The notes beneath the pieces were generated by a model, which saw nothing but the letters and a program-made list of their open reading frames with translations, had not been told where the DNA came from and searched no databases. Below, piece by piece: positions 34,341 through 49,300 of a DNA stretch of 64,000 nt. The translations under genes and the position numbers were made by a program. The stretch lies in assembly GCF_037042905.1 (NCBI RefSeq), contig NC_087258.1, positions 682,001-746,000 on the forward strand, written 5' to 3'. Position 1 is the first letter of the stretch. The number at the start of each line of letters is the position of its first letter. Source of the stretch: Lytechinus pictus. Lineage: Eukaryota; Echinodermata; Echinoidea; Temnopleuroida; Toxopneustidae.

Positions 34341-37300
34341 CTGCAAATGAGAGAAATAATGAAAAGAAATAAACAGGGCAGGATTACATAATAATTACAC
34401 AGTATTTTCTCTAATAAAACGCGTTATACAATACATGTAATAACATGAAAAATGTAAAGAAAAAAATTAATTGTTCCTTGTAAGCATCCATCTCCACACA
34501 AAATTAAATAAAAACAAATGAACGTAGAGGGCAGCAACACACGCCAAGACTGCAAATTGTTCCTACCCTCTACGTTCATTGATAAAATCCATCTATGCAT
34601 GGTGTGATTTAGTGTCGCTGATCATGTTCATTATTTGTGTTTAGTGTCAGCAATTTGTATATCAAATTACCAATAAATCAGGTGAGAATTCTGGACCCTC
34701 ATTGGCCCTTCTATCATTCGACCTGCGATGACTAGAGATGGTCACTAACGCAGTCTCAGGCAGAACGTTCGGCCCGCGCCCCGGCGGCTGTCTCATCCTC
34801 ATGAGGGAGTGTCCGTATCTCTCAATTTCGGGGTCGAGTGCCGAGTCAACACTGGATCCAAGGGATTCGGACCCATCAAACACTTTAGCAAAGAACATGG
34901 GTCCATCAGCGCCTCGTTCTTCAGCGTACATTCCAGCATCGTAATAATTCTGTATGCAAGAATGCGAAAATTCGTTAGATAAAGTTACAGAAACCGTCAT
35001 GTTTAAGTTGAATTTTTACAAGGGGTTTTGGTACTTATATTTATTCAATTTCAATAGAGAATTCATATTTTTTTTCAGAAATAAGAGATAGAAAGATACA
35101 TCAATAGTTTGTGATATACTCTTTACACACATGAATGGTAAATAGAGTAAGATAGAGTGAATGCAGGAGAGGGATTGATACGATTAGAAATATAATAAGC
35201 AGCAAAAAATGCATTCAGGAATTAAACAACTGGTAAATCAGTTGGCCAGGAAGAAATTCTCAGAATATGTGATTATGATCCAGCTCACTACTTTCATTGT
35301 GTTATTCTACTTTTGCTTCACCCCCCCCCAAAAAAAAAAATAATAGAATAAATAATGGATACTTTGAACCAACTTGCAAATGCGTTAAGTATTGCGCACT
35401 TTTCTCTTTAATTACGAAAAGGTCCGTATATTAATAAAGGGGGGTGTGATCATCAAATTTGGTTGTATACCCGGCTGCAAGGACCAAGTATTCGGGCAAG
35501 ATTTGTATTTCTTTTTCTTTCCACCAAACTTCGGTCGATTATGGAGCCGGTGTTTACCAAAATGTCAGAACCAACAAATTCGTATTTTTTTTTCCAAAAC
35601 AGTTACTCGAGGGTAATACGTTTCGGCGCGATCACCCGTTTTGGTTGAAGTAACGCGCTTACCCCTTTACGTAGAATGATATCATCGTTTGAATATCTAC
35701 GCTGTTTACGTTGAGGATCAGGACGAAGGTCGTCCTGGAACCGCTGCTTGTAATATCGTCTCCGTTGGACCCTTAGCATGTACGCAAGACAACAGAAGAA
35801 GGAAAGTAATGCTGCTACTGCACATGTGCTGAGTGCAATGATGATTGCCTCCCAGGGTGCTGTAGAAATACAAAATACAGAAGAGTAAGTTGCGTCTATA
35901 TTTACATGTTAATATTACAATTGACGGTCTGCCCACTCAGATTCAGATATTCAGATTCATTGATTTCGTCCTCAATGGAAATTCAGTCTGTTGGCATTAC
36001 AAAGTATACATACATTATTTACCGTATACTGCACTTACATTATTTACATAGATTATACTGCACAATAATATACATCATGCACACCATATATGTCATTATT
36101 TCAGTCATTATATTGTTACATTATTATATTATTATATTACATGTCCAATAGAAGAAATTTGTTTCCTTGTTACTTATTTCATCCCACTCTTCATGCCGTT
36201 TCGAGTAGTATAGGGGGAGGGGACTCTAGGACTGGTGTGTAATAAGGCATTGATTTACACCGATTATTCCATTTTTGTTTTGTTCTTTTTGTATTTTCCA
36301 TTTTCCAACAGCAAAAAAAAACAGTATAAACTAAAACAAAAGTAAACAATTAAAGTAGGATTAAGCAATACAAATTAAAACATCAGAATCATAGATTTGA
36401 AAGTGATATTAATAAATGCAAATTTCAATTCATAACCTTCGTGATTTAGGGCATAATTTTGATCGAAATTTTAAACCTTTAAACCATGGTTGAATTTCCA
36501 CATTCAATATGGTGGCTATGCCGCATTTGCGATATAAAAAAGTAGGTCTACTTGTATATCGTAAACATTCTGTTGATAGAATGGCAGCTACACTGCGAGC
36601 CCCCCCCCCCCCCCAAGTTTGTTTGACATCGGTCAGGAACGCCAGAGAAATGTTGAAACAGCACCAGTTCAGGATCAACCCAATACTTGGTGTGAGTCCA
36701 AAATTGATTTTTTTGGAAATTTCATGTCATGGAACCCTTAAATTTTGTCTATTAGACTGACAGTGCGTGTAGCATTCTCATATAAGGTAATTATAGAGAA
36801 CTGAATATTTACCTAAGCCGGATGACGGTTGTTCAGTAGTCCCAGTGTCTGTATTGGGAACAACGGAATATAGAACGTATATGAAAAGTAGATCACACAT
36901 ATTGACATCATAATACTGTTGCAAAAAGACAGAGAGAGGTATAATAAAGGGATTATGTTTGATAGAACCCAATTCATACGCTTATCTGAAACCTTCGTAT
37001 CCTATAAAAGATGGCGAGTTGTAATGTTTTAGTATTCTGTAGAGTTTTTTTAAATGATTTTGGGGAATTTATTTTGGGAGCCGAAAACTAATCCACCTGT
37101 TGCCATGCCTGTCGAATTCCTAATCGGTAAGAAAGTAACACAGGCCGATATTTGCAAAGAAAAAAAAAAAAAAAGTATGAATTTAACAAACTTCTTACTT
37201 AAAACCCTTCCTTCAGTTGCGCTTTATGTGATGTTATACTAACTGACTTGTTGGATAGTTGTATTTGTTTACCATTCAACACTTGATTGCCGATTTTTTT

Positions 37301-40300
37301 ATCTCTCTTCTTTTTCATTGTTTGAAATATCATTCATTTTGAGAGAGAGATAAAAGGGAATCATAATCTGGACGTTCCAGGAGGAGGGAGGTATTCAAAA
37401 TGTTTGCCGATGGCTACTCACCCTCTCTGCAGTCGAGGATACTTGTTGAATCACCTTGGAGCACATTGGTGAATCCATCAGTACATTCGCACACAAACCC
37501 ATCCGGGTTCTCGGTTTTCGACACGATAACACACACGGCGTTCTCGTCACAACTCGTATCAGTACACTCCCCATCATTCAATTCTGTTTTGCAGACAGAG
37601 ATTAAAACGAACCAAAACATTATACAATACATAGATCTATGTGTAGTTTATGAAAGGGTGGAAAGATAGTTCAAGCATACGCTTTGACACATAAATTAAG
37701 TCAAGTATGATTGTATTTATAGTAAGCAATTTTGGGGTGTATGTTTTTTCGCCCTCTGCTCTTCCTTGAAGTTAATGCAATAGATTGCTCTAACTACAAG
37801 TTATATTTATTTCCTTTTCGAATATTCAATTTTACACGTGTGTCTATTTTAGATATTTACAAGTGTGATGCCTTAATTCGATATTTTGTGGAAGTTTATT
37901 GTACATATTTTATTTCATGGAGAATTATAAAAGTTGCAAAAGGAAAAGAACGAACCTGTTACCACTAAACCACTCGCACTCTGAAGCATCAGCAGTGACG
38001 TAGATGTGGACGTGTCATTGGCAAAGTGATCTTCATTTTTTATTTGGTTATACATTTCACTTTGGAGATTATCCCCTTGCTTAGACAGCAAAGCAGAAGT
38101 AAATGCAATGGTGAAATCAGCAATGATGCTGCCTTCCCGAAAGCCATTTATCTGTACTTCAATGAGAGTTCCTTCACCTATCTGTTCGCTCAGCCTTTCT
38201 AAAAGAAGCTCACGTATCTGATTGAACAAACATTCAAATAGTCATATGAATGATTGAACAACACGATCTTCTCCTTCAAATTCAACTCCAAATCAAGATT
38301 CTATAACTCATTTTACATTTTCAGTTCTATCAAAATCACAATTAATGGTAATAATCACCATAATGATACTAATAATAATAATAGCCAATTTTTATATAGC
38401 GCTTTTCCCAGAATGGCTCAAAGCGTGTTACAGCTTATAATTATCCCCGTCATTGGATTCATTTCAATCCCGCACGAAAGTGCACAATTTCCACTTCCTG
38501 AGGAGCATTCCTTGCATTCATCGCAGCCTCATTATGGCGCTGGCAAATTCAAACATACAATATATTTCGCATCCTACCGGGTACCCATTTAGCACCTGGG
38601 TCGAGAGTGGCAAAGTGTGGATTAACGCCTTGTAAAAGGACGCTAGACCGCGGTGGGATTCGAACACACGACCCTCTGTCTACAAGGCGAGAGTCAGAAC
38701 CACTACACCACGGCTCTTCCATGAGATCCTGCTTATCATCATACCTTAGTTCGCTTCCCAATATTTCATACCATAATTACAAAATTGCCATCATTTTTTG
38801 AGATGGTAATAAGATTCAATGCCAGACCATCTAATATGCCTAATTCGTCCGAATCTAAATTTCGTGTTCCTAAATCTAAGTGTTTTTCCCTTGTTTTGAA
38901 ACATTACATTTATACACAATCAGCAATTAATTGTGTTAATCATTATGACATTCTTGTTTTGTCTCCTCCATATCACTATGAGAGAACAAAATGACCACGT
39001 TGTCCGCCGAAAATCGAACCTGTGCGTTTGACTTTGAAAGCCAATCCCTGGCGAAAATGTTTCATCTCGTTTAACCATTATATAGATTTAAAGAAATGCA
39101 ATGCAAGTTTTTTAACAACTTTCTAACGTTCTTGAATTGACATTTGATGATAGCACATCTCTAGCAGGACTAGCATGATAGAACCGCTCATGCTATGCGA
39201 TTGAGCTAATTACCGCGTTAGAAACGACTTCGGCAAGCGTCTGGTATGCCTCACTGCTGGGATCGGTGAGATCGTCTGTAAGGTTAGCTTTAGTGCCGTT
39301 GACTTCAAAGATGGTCCACGACACCGAATACTCTAAGAAATCTGGGTAAAATAAAGAAAAAAAATGAAAATCTGGATCTATTGTATTTTAGCTAAGAGGT
39401 TTCGTAAGTAGAAAGGATGAGAAATTAGATTTGGCATCATACATTTGGTGAAAATCTTCCGAAGAAATTATCCCAGGTGGAAATACTTACTTTCGCAATT
39501 TCCAGCTGGGTCCCTTCTTCTCCCGGGCCTGCATGCGCATTCGCTTCCTTCACAGAGTTCTGTGTCAAAGTCACATGTGTTGTTGCATTCATCTAGAGAA
39601 ATAAGAATTCAACATAAAACAATTCTTATATCATGAATGGATATGATAACAATGTCAGCAAACGATTCCTTACAATCTCTATGTCGCTGCTTAACCCTTT
39701 GATACGTGTTTAGGATACCAGTTAGAATAAACTTGAGTCGTGCAATATTACTTCACTTCCACTTTGTGCTTAGAATAAAAATGTAGAACAGTGTGTATTA
39801 AATGATGTAGGTTAGGGTAATCATTTGGTAAAAAATAATCCACAATCGTATATGTTTTAAAGCAATCCACGAAATCAATAACGGCACCGAGAAAAGTGGC
39901 GTTAGACAACTTTTTGTTTTACTAAATTAGATGCATTACCTAAACAGGACTTAAGTTGAAATCATTTTAAAAACTGACCAACGCCAACAAAATTATGTCT
40001 TATCAATGAGATCGTTTTGTGACGGCTGATGGTTGATCTCAACTCAGAACTAATCTTGGTTCCAAAAGAAACTTATCAAACCTCACAAGAGCACTACACA
40101 AAAAATACAATGTTTCGGAGTTGGCCTCAACTTTTAAGCTAGTTTTCTCTGATTTATTATGTGAAACAGCGAGCTGATTAATGATTTATCCTGTTGAAAT
40201 GTGTTTTAATAAATAAATGAATAAGGAATTCCACTAATTCAAAATGAACAAAATTCTGACACAGACTATCATCAGTAATCTTCACTAAGCACAGGTAAAA

Positions 40301-43300
40301 CAATAAGAGATTGTTTTATTAACAAAGAAGCCGTAGCCCCTCAAAGCAATTGGTGCTGGAATCAAAAGTCTCAGTTTCAGTCTGAACTAAATTTCCATTC
40401 TTTGTTTGACTGTGGTCGAGTCAATTCATGCTTTATGCTTATTTGACCTCAATAGGTGTGTTTAAAATGTTAATTTTAACTTCCTGTAACTTCTTCGTAG
40501 TTATTGAGGCAATCAATTAAACATGCCGATGGTCATACTGTGAACTTCAATGAACTGGTAAGTTTGTTTAATCCCATTTCAATTCCATCGGTCTTTCTCT
40601 TGCAATTTTGTGACTTTGCCAATTTGGGTTTCGGAAACAACTGATTTGAGGGGCAACAACCTCTTTGTCATTAAATCAATCTCTTAATTATTGGCATGTG
40701 CTTAGTAAAGACTATTGAAGCTAGCCTGTGTCAAATTTGTTTATTTTGACTGAGTGGAATCGATGAAATGCGCTTGTGAAGTTTGATAAGTTTCTTTTGA
40801 AACCCAGTTTATATTATATCATTACATTATAAGTTTATATTTTGGTTAAATCAACCCTATATCTAGAAAAACAAGAAAACAAACAAGTGGTAAATAGACG
40901 GTCAAAGTTCTATAGACACATTCTGATGGTTCGTGTAGTTAAAGCGTAGGACTAAAAACACCTTCACTTAAGGTATACTTACCACTGCACTGCCCATTAT
41001 CTTGTCTTAATATTCCAGGAAGGCATTCGCAAACTGATCCGATGGATGAGCAGAACTCTTGGGCTCCACATGTATTGTTTCCACACGGCTCTACACAAAA
41101 TGGTGTAAACAAACATTTTCAGTTTGGTTTAAATTGTTTAATCGTTTTCTAATTGACATTAAGACAACGGTACGTACAGTAATAAATTCTGGCATTGAGG
41201 CAAGGAACAGAAAAATACAACATACTTGAGAATCATGATAAACTATTTTCAATTGAGTATGTTATTCTCTTCCAGAAATAATTTCGGTTTTATTTAGTTA
41301 CCTGCCCTGGATGTTGTAGCTGGTTTTGTAGTTGCTCTCCTCTCTGTTGACTGCGTAGAAGCTTTGGTAGTTTGTTGGCCTGTCGTTTGAACACTCGACG
41401 TTGGTCGTAAAGTCGTCAAACCTTCGGATGTGGTTCGGTCGATTCCGTCGGTTGTTTTGTCAGCTCCCTCGGTAGTGTAGATTTTTGCACTTGTGATAGG
41501 AGTTGGCATTGTCGATGGGGTTGAGACTGCAACCGTCGTAAGATCGACTGTCGAATCCGTAGAGGCATGCCCATCTGTCAACGTGGACCTTTCGTCGGTC
41601 GTACTTGCCGTAACCGTTTCTGTTTCAGTGTTGATAGTGGTTGTAACCGATTCCGTGGCGTGAGTTGACATTGTTTGTGGAGTGGAGTGTGGTTCCGTCA
41701 TAAGGCCAGTCATTGAATCCATAGAGGGCGTCCCTGTCATTGTGGAACTTTCGAGGGTCGAACTTGACGTTACCATTTTTATCCCTGTGATGATATGGGT
41801 TGTAACTGGCTCTGATGTATAAGGTAGCGTTGTCTGCGAAGTGGAGGTTGAATCAGTTGTAAGATCAGTTGTTAAATCAGTAGACAATGTCATATATGTA
41901 GTTAAAACGGTGGTACCCTGTTTTGTAGCCGCAATGATGGTATTACCAGTTTGACCTGTGCTAAGAGATGGTATTGTCTCTGAAGTGGATGTCGCATCCG
42001 AAATAGGATCAGTTCTTATGTTAGTAGAGGACGTTTCACCTGTCATTGTGGATTGGCTATTGCTCGTGGTGGTCACTACGTGTAATGTTCCCGTGCTGAT
42101 GATTGTTGAATCTTGTACAGTGCCAATAGTTGACGTTGTCTCTTGAGTATCCGTATTCGGATCGGAAGTCAAATCCGTGGATAGCGTCTTATCTGTTCCT
42201 GAGCTGTGGATGATTGTGGTTAGCTCTGTTTCGGCAGTTGAAATTGTCTGTGGACTGGAGGGGATATCAGTAGTTAGATCGGTAGAAGTATCTGTAAAGG
42301 GCATTGAACGTGTCGAAGCAACTGATCCTGTGAGTTCGTTGGTCATAATTAATTCTGTGTCTGTTGAATTGTCTGTAGTGACATCTGTAGTGAGAACTAA
42401 TGTCGTTAGCTCGGTCACCGTATCGGTCAGGTCAGTGGTAGCAGCTGAAGCCACATCGGTTGATGTTAAGAAAATGGACCCTTCTGTCGTCACAATGGTA
42501 GCTTCCGTCGATGATGTTATATCTGTAGAGAGAAATTACACAAAGGATAAATGCCAGTTTGGGGTAACGATTTCAAAATGAGTTCATTGAGAATTCAATA
42601 AAATTACCACCTAATCGCATGTTTACATTCGAAAGAGGGGGGGGGGGGGATATGTGAAAATTTAATCTGGAATAGAATGTGTAATTGCTCAGAAATTAAG
42701 AAAACATGCATGCGATTTGAGTTGAATGCCCGGGGTTTCTTTTTCAAATAATAGCAATAATAAAATGTCCCAAATGTGCTTATTTGTGTAGGCGATCTAT
42801 AATCCGATCGTTGTTCAGCTTAAAGTTCAGGATTTCACACAGTGGATTTTCAAGATAGGGTGATAAATAATGTTAGTTTTACAGACTTTCTTGTGAAATC
42901 ATAGTTTACCGCAACTATTGATTATTTTTTGATTGGTTTTAAATTTTTGCTGGCCCTAGATAGCTACATCAAAAATAATAGAAATCGTCACGAAAAATCA
43001 TATTCTGGTCCGCAAAGATAAACTTAGAACCACACTATTGAAAGAAAAATCGTTAATTTACAGGATGTTTACCTTTCAAAAAGCAGACGACATAATAACA
43101 AAATGATTTAATAAACCAAACGTGTTTACAGAGTGATATGTAACGTAGAATTAAAAGTTAAATGAAAAACAAAGTAAAATATAACAATCTTTGTAAAAAT
43201 ACAATTTTTACGTTGATTGCAGTGCATCTATCGTATAAATAGTGTTCGGATTTGTAAATTTACGGCGATTTTCACGTTACTTTTTCATGTTATTTTTACA

Positions 43301-46300
43301 GCCTATTAAACAGTTCATACTGTTTGTAAGTCCCAGCTGCCAGTAATAATCACTGTTTTTACAATTTTATTTTTAACAGTGCACTAAATCTTGAGGTGTC
43401 AAACCAATCACATAACATTCAACATTTGTGCCAGTAATGGTACGATGCCGGATGAATCATTTTACTTTATATATTGCTTGTGACTGCAAAAAAAAATACT
43501 CACCAATCACTCTTATAAGTTCGGCGATAAGTCTCAAAACGGTTGGACTTAGAGTACCGTTAACAAAACCGTCATCTGCATTTACTGCTTCGATAATAAG
43601 ATCTTGTAGCACTGACGCATTTCCGGTGAAGTTTGTGTTGAAGATCAGTGTAAAGTCCACTACGATGCTTCCAGCAGAAAACCCATCTATACGTACCTCA
43701 ATAAGGGAAGTTAGACCAAGCTGTTCGACAAGCAGATCTCTGATCTATAAAGTATGTATATAAAAAGGCCTTTGTCTTTCGAATGAAAGTCGAAATGCAT
43801 TGGTGTAAACTATTACAAATATCATACTTGTTATTCAAATAAGGAATTCGAGGTGAAATAATTACCTCCAAATTTGGGGGTAAAAAATTACCTCCATATT
43901 TTGGGCTAAAGTTTGCAGCGTTCCTTAGCCAAGTTACCCTTTTGGCCTCTCCTTAAATTGATGCCAATGATAGGGTCATAGAAGCAATGGCAGACAAGTC
44001 GGAAACGTTAGCAATATAGAAAGGTAGTCGATCACAAGAGAGTGATAAAAAGTTTTCATTAAAAGCTAAGCAAATAGCCTTTCTACATAAGTACATAAAG
44101 AAACCTTCTGTAGCAATGTCAGAGCGATATCACATTTTTATTCAAATGCACTATAAAACGTTCTCTGGTTGTCGATAAAAGACAGGTTCATCCAACGGCA
44201 TTTACGAGGAACTCTACCTAGGGAAGGCATAGCGTCCTAGTAAGACTTTTTCTGGAAAAAAAACGAATTATTAGCTATTCTAATGTACATCTCAAGTGTC
44301 ATTACGTATCCATAATTAATCTTTGGGACAAACTGTCAATCTCGACGGGTTTATTTTCTAGAAAAGAGACGATATAGGATTTGAAAGAGATGTTAATTGA
44401 ACCATATATATGACAGCTCAGCAGCCAACTTGAACCGTTACTGATCTCTTCAAAGTTTCGACAGTTCATTAACCCACACCCTTTGCCGTTTCCATCACAT
44501 TAGGTGGCGGTTAGAAGAATGTTTCTGGGGAAGGATGAAACATTGCAAAAGATCATCTTGGGAAGATCATTTTACAAGAAATTTTATATTTACATCAATG
44601 TGTGTATTGTTTGTGCAGTACAACATACGATACAGGGTGTATCAATAACGAAAGAAACCAATCTTTCTTGACTGTAAAAAAAATTATGAGAAATTCACCA
44701 ACTATTTTCATTTCATTCAGTAATATGATTATTTCCTTACTTATTCTGGTTTAGATAAAGTACTTACCGCCATTTCTAAAGCTTCCGCCAAATTTCGGTA
44801 TGCCTCGTTGTTTGGATCATGTAGATCTTCCGTGAAATTTGCCTCCGTACCATTGATTTCCTCAATGACCCAAGTGCCTTCAAGTATTATAGTGGAACCT
44901 TCAGAAACAAATCGAGCGCACATGAGGACAGAACAAACGATATTGATCTAATCTTCATATAAAGCCAAAATGGAAACGTAACACCTTTTATACTTCAAAA
45001 TTAACATTTTAACATTAAATTGTCACAACCATATCAATATTAACCGCCCATAATCTTGATTTGCAATGTTTGTCGCTCAGTTCTTCCCCATCAATCCGTA
45101 TCCTTCCCATTATCAAATCCCATGATGTCATGTGGTCGACGTTGAATTATATCGCTATGCATAATCCATTATCTAATTATATTCAAGATTTTAGATAATG
45201 GATAAGAAGGTGTAGAAGGGTATCCTCTACATAAACCACTCCATGCTAAAAAAAATATATCGCGCAGTGTTTTCCCACGAATAAGAAAAATAAAACTAAT
45301 TATTGAGCAAATAGCTGCTTGGATTTTACGATCTTCTTATAACATTAACAGAGACGATAATCCAATATAATTGTATATTGTGCTAATAAATCATAATAAT
45401 GATTCAGTGGCGTATTCTATTGGTTTCAAAAGGCGGCGGAAATTGGCGAAAGCAGAAATACGGGAAAGTGAGATTTAATTAGATTTATCAATTTTTTAAG
45501 TTCATTAAGGAAACCTAATTAAAGCCTTGATTGACTGTTGAAACACTCGTACAGAAATTAAATCTATCCACCCACCTTCCTCGATCGGGCTAGTCGTTGT
45601 TCTCGCTGTTGTTCTTCTTTCAGTTGGCTCCCTTGTCTTTATAGCCGATGTGGACCCTGTCTCTTGTGGAGTTGTAGGATGTGTAGGTATTTCAGTCGTT
45701 TGATCTGCGATCATAACAGAACTAGTTTGGGTTTGCCCTGTTCCTGAATCCGTGAAAATAAGTGTAGTGTTAGTTCTAGTATCATCGGTTGCAGTTATTG
45801 TGTCAGTTAGGAGTGAAGTCTTCTGTTCGGTCGTAAAGTATGTACTTTCCTGTGAAGATGAATGTGTCACTTGAACAGTTTTTGTTAATTCATTTGTTAG
45901 AATATCCGTTACTTGAACAGTTTGTGTAACTACATCTGAAGGTGAATCCGTAACTTGAATAGTTTGTGTAACTTCATGTGTAGGTGAATCCGTCACTTGA
46001 GCAGTTTGTGTAACTAAATGTGTGGGTAAATCCGTAACTGGAATAGTTTGTGTAACTACATATGTAGGTGAATCCGTCACTTGAGCAGTTTGTGTAACTA
46101 CATGTGTAGGTAAATCCGTAACTGGAATAGTTTGTGTAACTACATCTGTAGGTAAATCCGTCACTTGAGCAGTTTGTGTAACTACATGTGTAGGTAAATC
46201 CGTCACTTGAATAGTTTGTGCAACTACATATGTAGGTGAATCCGTCACTTGAGCAGTTTGTGTATCTACATGTGTAGGTGAATCCGTCACTTGAACAGAT

Positions 46301-49300
46301 TGTGTAACTACATGTGTAGGTGAATCCGAAACTTGAATAGTTTGTTTGATATCCTCTGTAGGTATATTCGTATTTTGAACAGTATGTATTAATTCATTTG
46401 TTGGAGAATCCGTTACTTGAATAGTTTGTATCACTTTTTGTGTAAATAGATCCGTTGGTTGAAATGTTTGTGTCAATTCATGTGTTGTTAACTCGCTAAC
46501 TGGGAAAGCTTGTGTAATTTCTTGTGTAGCAAGTCCCGTTACATGATCAGTTTGTGAAGAGAAATCAGTAACAGTCTGTGTAATTAATCGAGTCAATGTT
46601 CCTGTCGTCATATCTGAAATAGGTTCTGTCGCCGAGTCTGTAGTTTGAGCTGTCTTAGGAATATCGGTAGAAGATTCACCCGTAAGGTCTGTAGTTATAA
46701 GCAGTCTGGTGATCTTTTCTGTTACGGTCACCTCTCCAACCGTTCCAGTATTATCGTCTGTGTTTTGAAGAGTGGGTTTAATAGTCGCAGTACCATAACT
46801 GGACAATTCAGTTATCATTTCTACCGTCATATCAGTGTAAGATTCTGTAAGTTGGCCTGTCACTTCAACCGTCTGCTTAGTTCCCTTTTCAGGAGTAATT
46901 GTTAGATGAGTGGTCAGTAGATCTTTCATATCTGTCATTAATTCCGTATCAAAGTCTGTAATCGGATCTGTAAAGAGGTTGGTAGTTCTGATGATCTCTA
47001 TATTCGTCGTTGGACCATCTTTTTGAAATTCAGTTGGTATTTCGGTCTGTATTTCAGTGATGATATCAGTAAGTATGCTTTCGGGAGTTACGCCTTTAGT
47101 TTGAATCAAGGAATCAGTCGTTGCGTCCTCCGTCAAGTCCGTACTCTGATGTGGTTTAGTTTGGTCTGTCTCGCCGGTAAAATCTACGATTTCAGTAATG
47201 TAAGAGGAATATTGTGAGGAATATGCCATACCTGTCGTTCCGATAGAGATATCCAGTTCAGTGGTTCGACCTGTGAAAACTCCAGTCGTTTCGCTGAATC
47301 CTTCAGTAAAAGTAGCGTCCGTTATGACTTCCGTAGATAAGTCTGTCAAACCTGTTGTTCCCGTAAGAACTTCCAGTTCTGTGGTTTGCTCTTTAGACAA
47401 TTCAGTTGTTGGCGTTAATTCTTCGGAAACAGTAACGTCCGTCATGACTTCCGTAGATAAGTCTGTCAAACCTGCTGTTCCCGTAAGGACTTCCAGTTCT
47501 GTGGTTTGCTCTTTAGACAATTCAGTTGTTGGCGTTAAACCTTCAGTATTAGTAACGTCTGTCAAGACTTCCGTGGTCATGTCTGTCATGGGCGTCGTTC
47601 TTGTAGAGAATTCTTGTCCGGTGGTTTGTACATTTACAGTTTCAGTCGTTGGTATCAAGGTATTCGTTATTTCCTCTGTAAGCTCTGTAGTGATAGTGGT
47701 AGGCCTTAAGTCCGATGTGACGCCTGTAGATATGTCTGTTACACCTAAAATTCCAGTAGAGACATTGAACTCAGTAGATGGTTCGGTTGCTGTTGAAATG
47801 TCCGTTCCTTCCTCCGTAAACTCTAGAGTAGCAGAAAAGTCAGTTATGCCTTCTGTTGATAAATCTGCCATGGCAATCGTTCTAGATGAGACATCTTGTC
47901 GAGTTGTTTGGTCAGTGATAACTTTAGTCGTTACAGTTGGAACACCCGTTGCGTCCTCTGTTAATCCTTCACTAACCGTAAAGTCCGTTAAGACTTCTGA
48001 AGACATGTCTGTCGTTCCTATAGTTCTCGTTGAGATATATAATTCAGTGATTTGTTCGGTAGAAAATGAAGTTTCTAAAGTGGTAGCAAACGGAATTTCT
48101 GTTACGTCAACAACAGACCCTCCAGTCGTGGTAACGTCCGTTAAAACTTCTGTAGTCGCGTCTGTTCCCTTGTAAATGGTTGATGTTGGAAAATCCGTCG
48201 ATGATGTTAAAGTTGTGTCTGTTCTAAAATAACCAGTAATTTCAGGTTCCCCTACTGTAGCTGTTTCAGTTTCGTAAGTATATCCTTCCGTAATTTCCTG
48301 CATCTCGGTGGTCAGCTCAGTGTTGTATATATCCGCTGTACTAGTTATAGACATGTCGCTTTCCGTCGGTAAATAATCTATTGTCGTCTCTGTTGTTCCG
48401 ATTTCTATTGTTGTTGTTGGATCTATGTAAAAAAAAAGAAAAAAAAGATGGAATGGAAATGGAAAAAGAAAACATTTATTGATTCTGCCTTTCTTCTAAA
48501 ACTAGTATTCTAAGGAGCACATCAACAATAAACACACATACGCATTGTTTACATCTGAAGATTATGACAAGCAATCCAGATGATATTAATCAATGAATTT
48601 CAATAGCACATCTCCATCAAAACACATCTGCAATGTCCAGACTATACCAATATAGATTGACTTAATTGCCAGGAATTTTTATCATGGTTCTCTACTGAAG
48701 CTACTTCCCCTATGAAAGGATTGTGAGTCTAAACTTCTCACCAGGGCATTCTAGATTCTGGTTCCATTGTCCTGCTTCCCCATTGCATGTGAGTAGGAGT
48801 GACATCGAGTTATCGTATTTGCAAGTAAATTCCACGCTATCACCCGGAGCATATGATCCTTCTGGGTCCGCATTTGATGGCGACAGACAGAAGACTTCAT
48901 TGGAAATATAAACATAGATAACGAGACAGTTGAGTATTATTTCATTGTGAGTTAATATTGAAAAAAACATTTAAGGCAAAAGAAAGCAATGGCTGATTGT
49001 ATATTGGAATTTCACATGACAGTGTGAAAACCTGATTTTACAGGAAAAAACAAGAATTTGCAGAAAGCAATAACAGAATCATTCTGTAAATTCATAAAAC
49101 ATGAATTTTTCTACAATTTAACGGAACAGGTCTGTTTAAAAAGGGGAAAATTATGTTTTATTAAAGAAAATGTGTAAGGTTCCATACACCAAATACCAAT
49201 TTCCTGTAATTTTACATGATATAATGTAAGATTACACAATCTGGTAAGATTACAGGTGTTCTCGAGACTCTGCTGCAGGAACTTATTTTATTTTAAGGAT

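Noticed and set aside
42177-42581. 134-codon plus-strand open frame with Val/Ser repeats
   Set aside because: Antisense shadow of gene C exon 11.
47261-48175. 304-codon open frame on the plus strand inside the gene C mucin exon
   Set aside because: Mirror image of a Thr/Ser/Val-rich repeat; low complexity, no signal or domain, and the minus-strand exon explains the openness.
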